64,000 nucleotides of DNA from Crocinitomicaceae bacterium (GCA_002707155.1 PAME01000012.1:165352-229351), one strand, 5' to 3'; numbered from the stretch's first letter, positions 45,277-54,578 are shown. Notes: generated by a model from the letters alone, not told the origin. Program-made: numbers and translations.

Positions 45277-45294
45277 TATTTGTGTCGAAATAAT
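45275..45294. promoter_or_regulatory. Inverted repeat at the dinB start, candidate operator
   Basis: ATTATTT (45275-45281) and AAATAAT (45288-45294) are perfect 7-base arms around GTGTCG, overlapping the dinB start codon. This is a plausible binding site for the divergent XRE-S24 regulator; binding is inferred. Confidence 0.4.
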
Positions 45295-45303
45295 CGTCAA
45301 TAA

Positions 45304-45334
45304 TTTGCCTATAATTTAGACAATATTATATTTG
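45304..45334 (+). promoter_or_regulatory. Promoter of the LexA-like regulator gene
   Basis: TTTG (45304-45307), a 19-base spacer, TATATTTG (45327-45334): the best -33/-7 pair in the window. It implies a leader of about 165 bases before the start codon at 45506. Confidence 0.65.
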
Positions 45335-45390
45335 TGGAGATGAATTGTTGATAAAATTTAGGGTTGGTTTTAGGGTTGATTTCCATTTTT

Positions 45391-45478
45391 AGATTCCCGA
45401 TTCCGCTCTGCTACTTGGGAATAGCGAAAAGAGCACGAATTACTAATAACAGCGTCATTCCCGTGAAAACGGGAATCT
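45391..45478. repeat. Palindromic repeat in the leader of the LexA-like gene
   Basis: Bounded by AGATTCCCG (45391-45399) and CGGGAATCT (45470-45478). The right part folds as a perfect hairpin ATTCCCGT-GAAA-ACGGGAAT (45457-45476), preceded by GTC. The same GTCATTC ... GGGAATCT arms occur inside the MITE-like element at 34861-34992, so this is a dispersed repeat. It would be transcribed in the leader of the regulator mRNA. Confidence 0.65.
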
Positions 45479-45505
45479 ATTCAAGTCAGATAAAGCAGAA
45501 TAATC

Positions 45506-46237
45506 ATGAAAAAAGAACAAAAAGAATCGTTGGTATTTGGAAGTAATCTGAATTTTTTACGAACTCGAAAAAAGTTATCTCAAACTCAGTTGGCTGTTGA
45601 TTTAGAGATAAAACGGACCAGTCTAATTGGTTACGAAAAAGGTGTACAGCCACCCTTTAAAGTATTGCTACAACTAGCCGATTATTTTGGAATATCGATA
45701 GATGCCCTAATGCGCTACAACTTGAGCAAGCTCGGCGAATTTGAATTGTCGAGAATAGATCAAGGGTTCGATGTAGATATTACAGGAAGTAAATTGCGAT
45801 TATTGGTAACCACCACCGATAAAAAAGGAAAAGAAAACATTGAACTGGTAAAACAAAAGGCTCAAGCAGGTTACGCCGCAGGCTATAACGATCCCGGTTT
45901 TATTGAGAGTCTTCCCAAGTTTCAGTTGCCCTTTTTATCGAGAAACAAAACTTATCGATGTTTTCAGATTGATGGAGATTCTATGCCACCAGTAGCAAAT
46001 GGTTCATGGGTAACTGCTTCGTTTGTGGAGGATTGGACTAAATTGAAAAGCGGAACTCCCTATGTTGTAGTTACCAAAGACGACGGGGTGGTGTTTAAGT
46101 TGGTATACAATAAAATAGAGGAGGAACAATCGCTTTTATTGGTTTCAACTAATAGGCTTTATGAACCCTACTTAGTTTCGGTAAATTCCATTGCTGAGGT
46201 CTGGAAGTTTGAGACTTTCAATGGGTTTGAGGTTTAA
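45506..46237 (+). CDS. XRE-family regulator with S24 (LexA-like) peptidase domain
   Basis: 243 residues: an N-terminal helix-turn-helix of Cro/CI type (about 11-66, KKLSQTQLAVDLEIKRTSLIGYEKG), a linker with a potential self-cleavage bond Ala121-Gly122 (KAQ-AG), and a C-terminal S24 peptidase with nucleophile Ser159 in DGDSMPP and general base Lys198 in VVFKL. This is the layout of LexA- and CI-type repressors that cleave themselves on RecA filaments. It is divergent from dinB-dnaE2 and likely represses that pair until DNA damage. Classic LexA uses a winged helix instead of this HTH, so it is a LexA substitute rather than LexA. Confidence 0.92.
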   Translation: MKKEQKESLVFGSNLNFLRTRKKLSQTQLAVDLEIKRTSLIGYEKGVQPPFKVLLQLADYFGISIDALMRYNLSKLGEFELSRIDQGFDVDITGSKLRLLVTTTDKKGKENIELVKQKAQAGYAAGYNDPGFIESLPKFQLPFLSRNKTYRCFQIDGDSMPPVANGSWVTASFVEDWTKLKSGTPYVVVTKDDGVVFKLVYNKIEEEQSLLLVSTNRLYEPYLVSVNSIAEVWKFETFNGFEV

Positions 46238-46498
46238 ATAGAGACTTATTAGAGCTCAATAGGAGCGATTTCAATTCTAAATAGGAGTCGAAGTTTTAGT
46301 TACTGAAGATGAAGACTCATGATAAAATACCAACTCTTCTATAGTATAGATTAACTTAAAAAACCATGAGAACTTAAGGCTTTTAAGAAACTATTGCTAA
46401 TTACAATATTATCGATCTCCACAATAGTCAACCAGAAACTAGCTAAGTTAACTACAATTAATGTGACAACTGAAATGATGCCAAAAGTAAAGTAGCGT

Positions 46499-47275
46499 TT
46501 AAGCTGCTTGCTTATTTCTATACTTCAAAATTGGATCAAGTTTTTTCAGCTTAATAATACCAACTTTATGTAAGCCTAGCATCAATATGTACATAGGGTC
46601 AATTTCATGCCACCTTTGGCCACCAAAATTAGCGCTACCACCTAATTTATGATGGTTGTTGTGATAGCTTTCTCCCCACATTAAAAAGTCGAAGGGTAAT
46701 AAGTTTTTCGAAGTATCACTTACTTTGAAATTTGTGTATCCCCAAACATGTGCTCCCCAATTAATAATTGCACCATGAACAGGAGACATCAAAAACTGAA
46801 CGGGTAATAGAGCCCACAACCATAACATATCACTAGGAACAAAATACCAGTAAAAACCAACGTATATTGCGCCCCAAAAAAGTCTTGAAGGCCAGCTTCT
46901 TGCAAAATTGTCAAAAGCCCACCATTCTGGAACCCCTTTTGTAAAACGTTCTTCAACTTCAACTCGTTTATTGGATAAGTCAGAATAAATACTTTTTGTT
47001 CTCCACATCATTGCAAATATATTTTTGTCATATTGCGGTGAATGAGGGTCTTTTTCGGTATCAGGCCAAGCGTGATGTTGTCGGTGCATTACACCGTAAC
47101 CATAAGGGCTTAAGTAATTTGAGCCCATAAATACCCAAGATAAAATGAAGAATACCTTTTCCATAACAGGAGAAAGTTCGTACTGAGCATGAGCCGCATA
47201 TCTGTGATGAAACATTGACTGAAATAGTAAGGAACCATACCAGTGCACAACGAAGAAAATAATAATATATACCAT
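46499..47275 (-). CDS. acyl-CoA delta-9-type fatty acid desaturase
   Basis: 258-residue membrane di-iron desaturase. Histidine boxes: HHRYAAH (23-29), HRQHH (64-68) and HNNHH (about 208-212), as in stearoyl-CoA/acyl-lipid delta-9 desaturases. The HxxxxH first box distinguishes it from the front-end enzyme at 27395. It would make monounsaturated acyl chains for membrane fluidity. A promoter box lies at 47301-47308. The 261-base gap downstream (46238-46498) holds no gene or clear hairpin. Confidence 0.9.
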   Translation of the reverse strand: MVYIIIFFVVHWYGSLLFQSMFHHRYAAHAQYELSPVMEKVFFILSWVFMGSNYLSPYGYGVMHRQHHAWPDTEKDPHSPQYDKNIFAMMWRTKSIYSDLSNKRVEVEERFTKGVPEWWAFDNFARSWPSRLFWGAIYVGFYWYFVPSDMLWLWALLPVQFLMSPVHGAIINWGAHVWGYTNFKVSDTSKNLLPFDFLMWGESYHNNHHKLGGSANFGGQRWHEIDPMYILMLGLHKVGIIKLKKLDPILKYRNKQAA

Positions 47276-47300
47276 GTTTTAAAGTGTAGATTTCAAAATA

Positions 47301-47308
47301 CAAAAATA
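47301..47308 (-). promoter_or_regulatory. -7 promoter box of the delta-9 desaturase gene
   Basis: Minus strand TATTTTTG, exact TAnnTTTG, 25 bases before the start at 47275. Confidence 0.5.
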
Positions 47309-47348
47309 GACCTAATTTAGTCTGCTTCTAAGACCATTATCAGTATGA

Positions 47349-47585
47349 AAGGTTTATAGTACCGTTTATAAATCGAAAGCTACCCTTCAAAAATTTGCGG
47401 GGCTAATCGGATTTGAATTCCCAACCCCTTGGCAAATAGATTGTTTATTAGATACAATGAATGGTCAAAAACATAAAAAGATTTTTCGGGTATGGCTAAG
47501 TGAGACAACCACAATTTTGGTTCGATCGAAAGTAAAAGCTTTACTCTGGATTAAACGTTACCCTGATGCTAAATTGGTAGGATAA
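47349..47585 (+). other. start-less open frame, possible gene remnant
   Basis: A 78-codon frame with no ATG, GTG or TTG near its beginning (the only ATG is mid-frame). Its composition looks protein-like: LQKFAGLIGFEFPTPWQID, then IFRVWLSETTTILVRSKVKALLWIKRYPDAKLVG and TAA. I do not recognise it. It sits in the 332-base gap between the desaturase and ostA-like genes and may be the end of a deleted gene. Coding status is uncertain. Confidence 0.3.
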
Positions 47586-47607
47586 GAAAAGGAGGCGTGT
47601 TATCAAG

Positions 47608-49233
47608 TTAATCTCCTTCTTTGATAGCCTCCTTTTCCCTCCAATTGTATACATCTTCTCTGTTATTTGGTCTTTCTTTTCCCCTCCATTCAAATTTCTT
47701 TAAATACTGCATTCTTGGAGTAATATCTTTTATTGGATATAATGTTGCTGTAGGATTTTGATTTAAAATAATTTCTTCTACCGTACTGCTATCCAGTAAT
47801 ATGGTCATGAATTCTGCATTTGCTTTGTTCATTCCAATATATCCTGAAGTATCTTCTTTTGCCCAATATATAGCGATTCCACTGTGGCGAACAAATACCT
47901 TTCTTAACGCATTGGTGTCAAAAATACCTATCATACTATCTCCTTTAATTTGATTGTACATTGTATAACGCACGGTACTGTCTTCTAATGAGTTAATAAA
48001 AGCATTGTCATTCATAACCATTCTGTCTAGCCTGCCTTCAGTTCTGAAAATTTGAATAAAATCGGCTGTAATTTGGTTTGCATCAGACCACAGAATAGGG
48101 TCGTAGAATAAAACGATGCTTGAATCTTCGTCTCTAAACACTAAGGAATCACACTTACCTTGCATATCAGATTTGTAAAATTGAGCTTTTCTATGGGCTC
48201 TTATTCGCCTAAATTGCCGAGTAGAGTCAAACTCTGAGTACAAGGTGTCTGCATGAAGAAATAAACTGTCGTCATCAAAAATTTGAGTCATTAAAGGCAT
48301 GCCAATTACAAGGGTTGTGCTGTCTTTTTGGTTGTGCAATACGTAATCGCCCTGAACAATAAACTCATTTATAGTATCCAACATAGTTACGTTGCAAAAC
48401 ATTTCAGCTAAATCAGTTTTTTGATTGTACAGTATGCTATCTCCCCAAATTTGTTGGTCATCGGTTATGATGAAACTGTTTTTAGTGAATTCTGACTCCC
48501 CCGACTTATTGTTCGTCCATCCTTTTTCAGTATAAATTCGATTGGCATCACTGGTAATTGTCGTGGGCCCAAAAAATTTGGTTCTTTCGGTGCGTGTATT
48601 GTGGTGCATGGTGTCCGATTCGATATTGTAATCTTCAGATCGCAAACGGACAGAATCTTTAAAATGAATTTCGTTTGTAGTATTGTAAAAATGACCAATT
48701 TGACTCGTTAAGGTATCCTTATTGTCGTTTAAGTATATGACCCCACCATTCCAATAGTACCCATAGTCTTTCAATCGATCATAATCTAAAAAGCGCGTAC
48801 TGAGTTCCATATCGTCAGTAATCACTTTTACTTTTCCCCGAACCTCAGTTAGTCGTGTCTCGCCATTATATTTAAGAGAATCGCCAAATAATTCCATTCC
48901 ACCTTCTTTGTCAGTAATGTGCACTCGGCTATAAGCTTTCATTGAATTGGTTGAGCTATATACGAATGCTGAATCACAAGTCATTATGGTTTTGTCATAC
49001 TTGATCCTGACATCACCAATTAAACGCTTGGCTTTTATTCCATTTTCTTCATCGAAAAAAAGATCATTTGCATGAAGGATTTCGATTTTTGATTTTTTCT
49101 TTTTTTCTTTTTTGACTTTTTTTGTTTGTCCGTATGCAAAGCCCCCTATGACGATAAGTATCAATAAAGCAAAAAGCCTCCAAGAATAAGTTCTGGAGGC
49201 TTTTAAATTTAATATGTTGAAATTAAACTCCAA
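47608..49233 (-). CDS. OstA/LptA-like LPS-transport protein
   Basis: 541 residues: a signal peptide (hydrophobic core ALLILIVIGGFAYGQ), a lysine-rich linker, then OstA/LptA-type beta-jellyroll repeats (GIKAKRLIGDVRIKYDKTIMTCDSAFVYSSTNSMKAYSRVHI, GETRLTEVRGKVKV). LptA-type proteins bridge the periplasm for lipopolysaccharide transport; this long Bacteroidota version probably plays that role. The only start keeping the signal peptide, ATG 49233, lies inside purA, so the genes overlap by 11 bases. A perfect terminator-like hairpin lies within its first codons. Confidence 0.88.
   Translation of the reverse strand: MEFNFNILNLKASRTYSWRLFALLILIVIGGFAYGQTKKVKKEKKKKSKIEILHANDLFFDEENGIKAKRLIGDVRIKYDKTIMTCDSAFVYSSTNSMKAYSRVHITDKEGGMELFGDSLKYNGETRLTEVRGKVKVITDDMELSTRFLDYDRLKDYGYYWNGGVIYLNDNKDTLTSQIGHFYNTTNEIHFKDSVRLRSEDYNIESDTMHHNTRTERTKFFGPTTITSDANRIYTEKGWTNNKSGESEFTKNSFIITDDQQIWGDSILYNQKTDLAEMFCNVTMLDTINEFIVQGDYVLHNQKDSTTLVIGMPLMTQIFDDDSLFLHADTLYSEFDSTRQFRRIRAHRKAQFYKSDMQGKCDSLVFRDEDSSIVLFYDPILWSDANQITADFIQIFRTEGRLDRMVMNDNAFINSLEDSTVRYTMYNQIKGDSMIGIFDTNALRKVFVRHSGIAIYWAKEDTSGYIGMNKANAEFMTILLDSSTVEEIILNQNPTATLYPIKDITPRMQYLKKFEWRGKERPNNREDVYNWREKEAIKEGD
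49172..49204 (-). terminator. Terminator-like hairpin inside the ostA-like signal-peptide codons
   Basis: Perfect 11-bp stem AAAAGCCTCCA (49172-49182) with TGGAGGCTTTT (49194-49204). On the minus strand it ends in a T run. It lies just after the purA stop but is read through as residues K-A-S-R-T-Y-S-W-R-L-F of the next protein, so it may partly terminate purA transcripts or attenuate ostA. Confidence 0.7.
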
Positions 49234-50506
49234 CAGCTTCTCTTATAAGAGTTTGAGAACGGTCTGGGCCGACAGAAACTATGGCAATTGGAGTTTCCAA
49301 TGCCTTTTCTAAATAGTCTACATAATTACTTAAGGTCTCAGGCAATTCATCGGCCGACTTCAGCCCAGTTAAATCTTCTTGCCAGCCAGTAACCGACTCA
49401 TATACAGGCTCTAATTCACCTTCTTCAGCTCCATATGGTAAATAGTCAATAGTTTCACCACGGTAATTGTAATGTGTACAAACTTCAATAGTATCAAACC
49501 CACTTAACACGTCGGCTTTAGTCATAATAAGTTTAGTTACTCCATTTAGCATTATAGCGTACTTTAATGCAGGTAAATCCAGCCAACCACATCTTCTAGG
49601 CCTTCCAGTTGTAGCTCCAAATTCATGACCTGCGGCTCTAATTCTTTCACCTACTTCATCTTCTAATTCGGTAGGGAAGGGGCCTGAACCAACCCGTGTA
49701 CAATAGGCTTTGAATATCCCAAATACATCGTTTATTTTGTTAGGTGCAATGCCAAGTCCAGTGCAGGCTCCAGCACAAATGGTATTCGAGCTTGTAACAA
49801 AAGGGTATGATCCAAAATCAATATCTAAGAGAGAACCTTGCGCACCTTCAGCCAAAACTGCTTGTCCATTCTTTACGCAAGCATTTATATAGTGCTCACT
49901 ATCAATCAATACAAGATTTCTCATTTCCTCAATCGTACTCATCCATTCTTTTTCCAGCGCATCTAATTCGTGCGTGTCAAAGTTGAAATTGCCTAACAAT
50001 TGAAGGTGTTTTTCTTTTAATCGATTATAGCGCTCGCTAAAATCAGCAGCTTCGATATCTCCAACTCTAAGTCCATTTCGGCCGGTTTTATCCATGTAAG
50101 TTGGGCCTATTCCTTTTAAAGTTGAACCTATTTTGTCCTTTCCTTTTGCTTTTTCTGAAGCCGCATCAAGTAATTTATGCGTAGGTAAAATTAAATGCGC
50201 TTTTCTTGAAACCTTTAGCACCTCATTTACTTTAACACCAAATGGAATAAGTGCATCCAATTCTTTTTTCAAAATGACAGGGTCTATTACAACTCCATTC
50301 CCAATTACATTTTGTGTGTTTTCTCTGAAAATTCCTGATGGGATAGTGTGCAAGACGTGTTTAATTCCTTCAAATTCAAGCGTATGACCTGCATTTGGGC
50401 CACCTTGAAAACGGGCTATAACATCATATTTTGGAGTCAGAACGTCAACAATTTTTCCTTTGCCTTCATCTCCCCATTGCAATCCAAGCAATACATCTAC
50501 TTTCAT
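49223..50506 (-). CDS. purA: adenylosuccinate synthetase
   Basis: Converts IMP and aspartate, with GTP, to adenylosuccinate, the first dedicated step of AMP synthesis. 427 residues, full length. The N-terminal GLQWGDEGKGKIVD carries the catalytic Asp and the P-loop-like GDEGKGK. Further signatures are QGGPNAGHT, IGSTLKGIGPTYMDK and TTGRPRRCGWLD. It follows the Fur-family gene by 23 bases and overlaps ostA. Confidence 0.97.
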   Translation of the reverse strand: MKVDVLLGLQWGDEGKGKIVDVLTPKYDVIARFQGGPNAGHTLEFEGIKHVLHTIPSGIFRENTQNVIGNGVVIDPVILKKELDALIPFGVKVNEVLKVSRKAHLILPTHKLLDAASEKAKGKDKIGSTLKGIGPTYMDKTGRNGLRVGDIEAADFSERYNRLKEKHLQLLGNFNFDTHELDALEKEWMSTIEEMRNLVLIDSEHYINACVKNGQAVLAEGAQGSLLDIDFGSYPFVTSSNTICAGACTGLGIAPNKINDVFGIFKAYCTRVGSGPFPTELEDEVGERIRAAGHEFGATTGRPRRCGWLDLPALKYAIMLNGVTKLIMTKADVLSGFDTIEVCTHYNYRGETIDYLPYGAEEGELEPVYESVTGWQEDLTGLKSADELPETLSNYVDYLEKALETPIAIVSVGPDRSQTLIREAVGV

Positions 50507-50529
50507 CTTAAAATCAGTTGCTGTTTTGT

Positions 50530-50982
50530 TTATTTACTAGAACAATTATCGTTACAACGCGCATAAAAATTCAGTGAATGGTGTAAAATTTTCACGTCGA
50601 GTTGAGCTTCTAAAGTCGATTTTATTTGTTGGATTCTTGGGTCACAAAACTCAATTACTTTACCACAATTGGTGCAAACGATGTGATCGTGTTGTCTGTA
50701 CCCATGTGATTTTTCATATTGTGACATATTTTGGCCAAACTGATGCTTGCGAATTAAGTTACAAGCCATAAGAAGGTCAATGGTATTGTACAAAGTGGCG
50801 CGACTCACTCTATACTTTTTATTTTTCATTGATATGTACAGCGTCTCTACATCAAAATGCACGTCGGTTGAGTAGATTTCTTCTAATATGGCGAAACGTT
50901 CGGGCGTTTTTCGGTGACCATTTTGCTTTAAAAAGGCGGCGAAAATATTGTGTACTTCTTCAGCTGTTTCAGCCTGCGTCAT
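50530..50982 (-). CDS. Fur-family metal-dependent regulator
   Basis: 150 residues with the Fur layout: a winged helix ([48 protein letters not shown]), then a dimerisation domain with [15 protein letters not shown] and a C-terminal ARCNDNC. The two CxxC-type motifs form the structural zinc site. It could be Fur, PerR or Zur; sequence alone does not settle the metal. It lies between relA/spoT and purA on the same strand. Confidence 0.9.
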   Translation of the reverse strand: MTQAETAEEVHNIFAAFLKQNGHRKTPERFAILEEIYSTDVHFDVETLYISMKNKKYRVSRATLYNTIDLLMACNLIRKHQFGQNMSQYEKSHGYRQHDHIVCTNCGKVIEFCDPRIQQIKSTLEAQLDVKILHHSLNFYARCNDNCSSK

Positions 50983-51066
50983 TGCTGTTTATTAAGATGT
51001 AAAAGTACAATAAATTAAAAATGGAATTGGCTTGTGAACGCTCCTGTTAAGTGTTTTTTGAACAGG

Positions 51067-53274
51067 TTATAAATGAACGTCAATCCGGAATACTTTGTGA
51101 ACACCATTTACTTTGGTTAGTTCTCTTATTAAGTCGTTAAGGTGATCAATGTCAGTTACATAAGCCATTATTTTACCTTCGAAATAACCATCCAATGATT
51201 CGAAGTTTATAGAGCGCATGTTAATGTTTAGGTTTTGGCTCACTTTCATAGTGATATCATTTACCATACCTTTAGAGTCAATGCCCGTTATTTTGATTCC
51301 CGAAAGAAATGCAAGTGCTTGCTGGTTGGTCCATTTTGCCTCAATTACTCTGAAGTGTTTATGACTCTGTATTTCAACCGCATTAGGGCAATTTACTCGG
51401 TGAATTTCAACTTGATTGTTGTCTCCAATAAATCCAAACACTTTTTCCCCTGGAACGGGATTGCAACAATCTGCTAAATGATAATCAGCAGAGGTTTCTG
51501 AATCATCAGTATTGGTAAGTTCAGCTTTTCCACCAATATTGGTAATGATGGTGTTTTTTTTCTTTGAGAAGTTATTTCTAATTAGTCCCTTTTCAATTTT
51601 CAGCTTTGAGAGGTTATTTAATTTTAAACGATTACTTTTCACCTGGTAAAAAAGCTCTTCTAAATTCGGTAAATTATAGAAATAAGCAACCTTATACATG
51701 TTTTCTTTAATGGGCTTTATCCCCAATTCCCTAAGCTCTTTTTTAAGAATAGTCTGTCCTAAACCCGATAGCTTCTTCTTTTCGCTTTTTAAAAACGATT
51801 TAATTTTTGATTTTGCTTTAGCCGTTTTAGCAAATTTCAGCCAATCCTCTGCAGGACGTCCCTTTCTAGTAGTTATTACTTCAATTTGATCACCAGAATG
51901 TAAGGTTTTACTTAACGGAACTAGGCTGTTATTTACTTTAGCTCCAATACAGGTATTTCCTACGTCGGTATGAATTTCATAGGCAAAATCTACTGGTGTG
52001 CTTCCGGCTGGAAGAGTAATGGCCTCTCCTTTGGGTGAAAAAACAATTATTTCTTTCTCAAATAAATTGAGCCTAAAGTCATTTAAGAAATCATCAGTGT
52101 GTACTTCTTGATTCTCTAGAGATTCACGAATTTTTCCAATCCATTGGTCCACTACATGCTCTTCTTTTTGATCTTTATATTTCCAATGCGCCGCGTAGCC
52201 GTTTTCAGAAATATCATTCATTCGTTCACTTCGAATTTGAACTTCTACCCATTTTCCACTAGGAGACATAACAGTGATGTGCAAACTCTCATATCCGTTT
52301 GCTTTAGGTGTCGAAATCCAATCCCTTAGTCTGTCAGGATTAGGCTTGTAAAAATCAGTTACGATGGAATAGGTTTTCCAAATATCAGCTTTTTCATTTT
52401 CAGAGGAAGAATCAATAACTATTCGCACAGCAAGAATATCATATACCTGTTCAAAAGGAATATTCTGTTTTCGCATTTTTTGGAAAATGGAATGAATAGA
52501 TTTTGTTCGACCAACAATTTGATAATTTAAACCGGCCTTTTCCAATCCCCTTTCAATGGGTAGTGAAAAACGATTTAGAAATCGCGTTCTTACAGCTTTC
52601 GACTTTTGTAACTTTTCCTTTAGTTCATTAAAAATATCGGGTTCGAGGAATTTCAAACTCAAATCCTCCATTTCAGACTTAATGTTGTAAAGCCCCAGGC
52701 GATGTGCTAGAGGAGCATACAAGAACATAGTTTCTGATGCAATTTTTCTTGATTTATCTTCACGCATGGAGCCTAAGGTTCTCATGTTGTGAAGTCTATC
52801 GGCCAGTTTTATAAGGATTACTCGAACATCTTGGGCAAGCGTAAGTATTAGCTTTTTGAAGTTTTCAGCTTGTAGGTTCGTGTTTTGATCGAATATCTCT
52901 GATATTTTGGTAAGACCGTCAATTATGGTAGCCACTTTTTTTCCGAAGAGGTCCTCCATATCTTGAATGGTCATATTGGAGTCTTCAACAACGTCATGCA
53001 GCAGAGCGCAAACAATACCTATTGAATCTGCACCAATTTCTACTTTGGCAATTTTAGCAACAGCTAATGGGTGGAAAATATAGAGCTCTCCAGATTTACG
53101 CCGGACTCCTCTGTGAGCCTCTAGGGCAACTTCAAAGGCTTTTCGAATTTCTTCTGTATCCTCTTCGGTTATTTCATAACTAATCGTTTTGAGTAGTTGC
53201 CGATATTCTCTGAGAATCGACGACTTTTCTTTTCGTTCTAATTCTTCTAAATAGTCGCTATCAGACCAATCCAT
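51067..53274 (-). CDS. bifunctional (p)ppGpp synthetase/hydrolase (RelA/SpoT)
   Basis: 735 residues from the ATG at 53274; the longer frame to 53328 would overlap the fumarylacetoacetase gene. Order: HD hydrolase domain (FHPLAVAKI, then HDVVEDSN with the intact H-D ... E-D), synthetase domain (YDILAVRIVID, NGYESLHITV, EVQIRSERM), TGS (ITLPAGSTPVDFAYEIHTDVG), a zinc-finger-like region (YHLADCCNPVPGEKVFGF) and a C-terminal ACT domain. Both active sites look intact, so it should make and degrade the alarmone that drives the stringent response. Confidence 0.95.
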   Translation of the reverse strand: MDWSDSDYLEELERKEKSSILREYRQLLKTISYEITEEDTEEIRKAFEVALEAHRGVRRKSGELYIFHPLAVAKIAKVEIGADSIGIVCALLHDVVEDSNMTIQDMEDLFGKKVATIIDGLTKISEIFDQNTNLQAENFKKLILTLAQDVRVILIKLADRLHNMRTLGSMREDKSRKIASETMFLYAPLAHRLGLYNIKSEMEDLSLKFLEPDIFNELKEKLQKSKAVRTRFLNRFSLPIERGLEKAGLNYQIVGRTKSIHSIFQKMRKQNIPFEQVYDILAVRIVIDSSSENEKADIWKTYSIVTDFYKPNPDRLRDWISTPKANGYESLHITVMSPSGKWVEVQIRSERMNDISENGYAAHWKYKDQKEEHVVDQWIGKIRESLENQEVHTDDFLNDFRLNLFEKEIIVFSPKGEAITLPAGSTPVDFAYEIHTDVGNTCIGAKVNNSLVPLSKTLHSGDQIEVITTRKGRPAEDWLKFAKTAKAKSKIKSFLKSEKKKLSGLGQTILKKELRELGIKPIKENMYKVAYFYNLPNLEELFYQVKSNRLKLNNLSKLKIEKGLIRNNFSKKKNTIITNIGGKAELTNTDDSETSADYHLADCCNPVPGEKVFGFIGDNNQVEIHRVNCPNAVEIQSHKHFRVIEAKWTNQQALAFLSGIKITGIDSKGMVNDITMKVSQNLNINMRSINFESLDGYFEGKIMAYVTDIDHLNDLIRELTKVNGVHKVFRIDVHL

Positions 53275-53290
53275 AAGTGAAATGTAAGTC

Positions 53291-54562
53291 TTAGTTAGCG
53301 GGTAAGATTTTAGTGCGAACCTCTCCAAAACCTACACGAACCGATTCGTTCTGGCAATAGCCTCGTTCAATAACAGTATCCCCATCCAGCAGGAATTTCC
53401 GCTCGCTACCATCACTCAAAGTAATTGGTTTAGTTCCTTTCCAAGAAAGTTCTAACATAGAACCATAAGAATCTGGTGTTGGACCAGAAATAGTTCCTGA
53501 GCCCATTAAGTCTCCACACATTATATTACAACCATTTACCGAATGATGGGCCAATTGTTGACTTTGGTTCCAATACATGTGCTTGTAATTACTTTTAGAA
53601 ACGCAGTTTTCCTCACCATTTTCAGGTTGTATATACATTTCAAGTTTGATGTCAAAGCTCTTTTTTCCAGAGTACTGCAGATATTCAAATGGTTTTGGGT
53701 TTTGAGCTGGAGTTTCACAGCGAAACGGCTCCAAAGCATCCATAGTAACGATCCAGGGGGACATGCTTGAAGCGAAGTTTTTTGCCAAAAAGGGGCCAAG
53801 GGGGACATACTCCCATTTCTGAATATCTCTTGCGCTCCAATCGTTAAATAAACACATACCAAACATGAAGTCTTCTGCCTCATCTACATCTATTGATTCG
53901 CCAAGAGGTTTTCCATTGTAAGTAATAAATGCCATTTCAAGTTCAAAGTCCAGCAGCTTGCATGGGCCAAATGTTGGAGGCTCATCATCCTTTGGTTTTT
54001 GCTGCCCTTTGGGACGCACAATTGCCTGTTCTGTGGTTATGATAGAGCTAGCTCTGCCGTGGTAACCAACCGGAATATACAGCCAGTTTGGAAGTAAAGC
54101 ATTATCTGGATCTCGAAACATGGTACCAACATTAGTTGCATGTTCTTTTGAAGAATAAAAGTCAGTATAATCTCCAATTTTAACTGGTAAATGCATAGTA
54201 GCATCGGACTCGTTATCCAGTACTTTTTTCTTTAGGCCATCGTGCCCTTTAATCTCTGTATTGCTAGCCCGCATTAATTGGGAAACTCTATTTCTAACTT
54301 TTCTTGTAGTTTCTTTCCCTAATTCCATAAATGGATTTAGAAATTCACTTCCAAAAACATCGGACGAAACTTCGGTGCTGTCTAATAAACCAGCGTTAGC
54401 CAGTTCATAAAGGTCTATTATTTGGTTGCCGATAGCAATTCCTACTCTCTTGGATTTATTTTTAGTGGAATAAATTCCAAAGGGGAGATTTTGAATTGGG
54501 AAATCAGAATTTTCTTCAATTTTAATCCAACTTGTTAAAGATGGGTTATTTGCTTCTATCAT
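53291..54562 (-). CDS. fumarylacetoacetase
   Basis: 423 residues, the size of the homogentisate-pathway enzyme. It hydrolyses fumarylacetoacetate to fumarate and acetoacetate, the last step of phenylalanine and tyrosine breakdown. Landmarks: the N-terminal FGIYSTKNKSKRVGIAIG domain, the catalytic and metal-binding TDFYSSKEHATNVGTMFRDPD, FELEMAFI, and FNDWSARDIQKWEYVPLGPFLAKNF. No other homogentisate-pathway genes are in the window. It sits 16 bases before relA/spoT and 16 after glyA. Confidence 0.95.
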   Translation of the reverse strand: MIEANNPSLTSWIKIEENSDFPIQNLPFGIYSTKNKSKRVGIAIGNQIIDLYELANAGLLDSTEVSSDVFGSEFLNPFMELGKETTRKVRNRVSQLMRASNTEIKGHDGLKKKVLDNESDATMHLPVKIGDYTDFYSSKEHATNVGTMFRDPDNALLPNWLYIPVGYHGRASSIITTEQAIVRPKGQQKPKDDEPPTFGPCKLLDFELEMAFITYNGKPLGESIDVDEAEDFMFGMCLFNDWSARDIQKWEYVPLGPFLAKNFASSMSPWIVTMDALEPFRCETPAQNPKPFEYLQYSGKKSFDIKLEMYIQPENGEENCVSKSNYKHMYWNQSQQLAHHSVNGCNIMCGDLMGSGTISGPTPDSYGSMLELSWKGTKPITLSDGSERKFLLDGDTVIERGYCQNESVRVGFGEVRTKILPAN

Positions 54563-54578
54563 TGTGTATGCTGTTATT

